A stretch of DNA of 12,850 nt, from NCBI GenBank assembly GCA_003561595.1, contig PWWF01000178.1:1-12850 (forward strand), read 5' to 3'. Positions 12,830 to 12,850 of the stretch are shown here, piece by piece. This DNA is from Paracoccaceae bacterium (GTDB lineage: Bacteria; Pseudomonadota; Alphaproteobacteria; Rhodobacterales; Rhodobacteraceae). Both the position numbers and the translations under genes were made by a program. The stretch's first letter is position 1. Every line of letters begins with the position of its first letter. Below the pieces are notes generated by a model. It worked only from the letters and a program-made list of their open reading frames with translations. It did no database searches and was not told the origin of the DNA.

Positions 12830-12850
12830 GGGATCAGCGCTCCTTCAACA

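Overview
The window is G+C-rich (about two thirds by eye) and packed with genes. It looks like chromosomal core sequence from an alphaproteobacterium, most likely a member of the Rhodobacteraceae (Rhodobacter/Roseobacter lineage). The grounds are the gene order secD-secF-(Mth938 protein)-ccmA-ccmB-ccmC-ccmD-ccmG, which matches the helABCDX arrangement of Rhodobacter, the close resemblance of the Sec and Ccm proteins to that lineage, and strong G/C preference at third codon positions.

Layout, left to right. (1) 1-72 is the 3' end of an upstream gene, probably cysS. (2) 73-256 is a non-coding leader holding a ~110-bp palindromic element. (3) 257-3365 is an overlapping trio on the + strand: citramalate synthase (cimA), a class I SAM methyltransferase, and a squalene/phytoene-synthase-fold protein of the NDUFAF6-like type. 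(4) 3502-6656 holds the Sec accessory genes yajC, secD and secF. The yajC-secD gap contains a long near-perfect inverted repeat with a G-quadruplex-capable loop. (5) 6658-7014 is a Mth938/NDUFAF3-like small protein one base after secF. (6) 7082-9825 is the cytochrome c maturation block ccmA-ccmB-ccmC-ccmD-ccmG, including a 52-codon ccmD. (7) 9822-10223 is a GNAT acetyltransferase coupled to ccmG. (8) 10230-12797 on the - strand is a large protein carrying four short repeats, a GT2 and a GT4-like glycosyltransferase domain, convergent with the GNAT gene.

Most of the + strand genes concern the cell envelope and respiration. YajC-SecD-SecF support Sec-dependent export and membrane insertion. Two homologues of mitochondrial complex I assembly factors flank them. 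CcmABCD move heme to the periplasm for cytochrome c biogenesis, and CcmG supplies reductant for the apocytochrome. cimA makes citramalate for isoleucine. The - strand glycosyltransferase probably belongs to a separate surface-polysaccharide locus running off the right edge.

No gene-free stretch exceeds 300 bases. The longest gaps are 73-256, 3826-4004 and 3366-3501, all described below. I found no tRNA, rRNA, CRISPR array, insertion sequence or phage gene, and no convincing new defence system. The most unusual non-coding signals are the two palindromic structures (101-223 and 3852-3974) and a conserved-looking AT-rich motif at 7022-7046.
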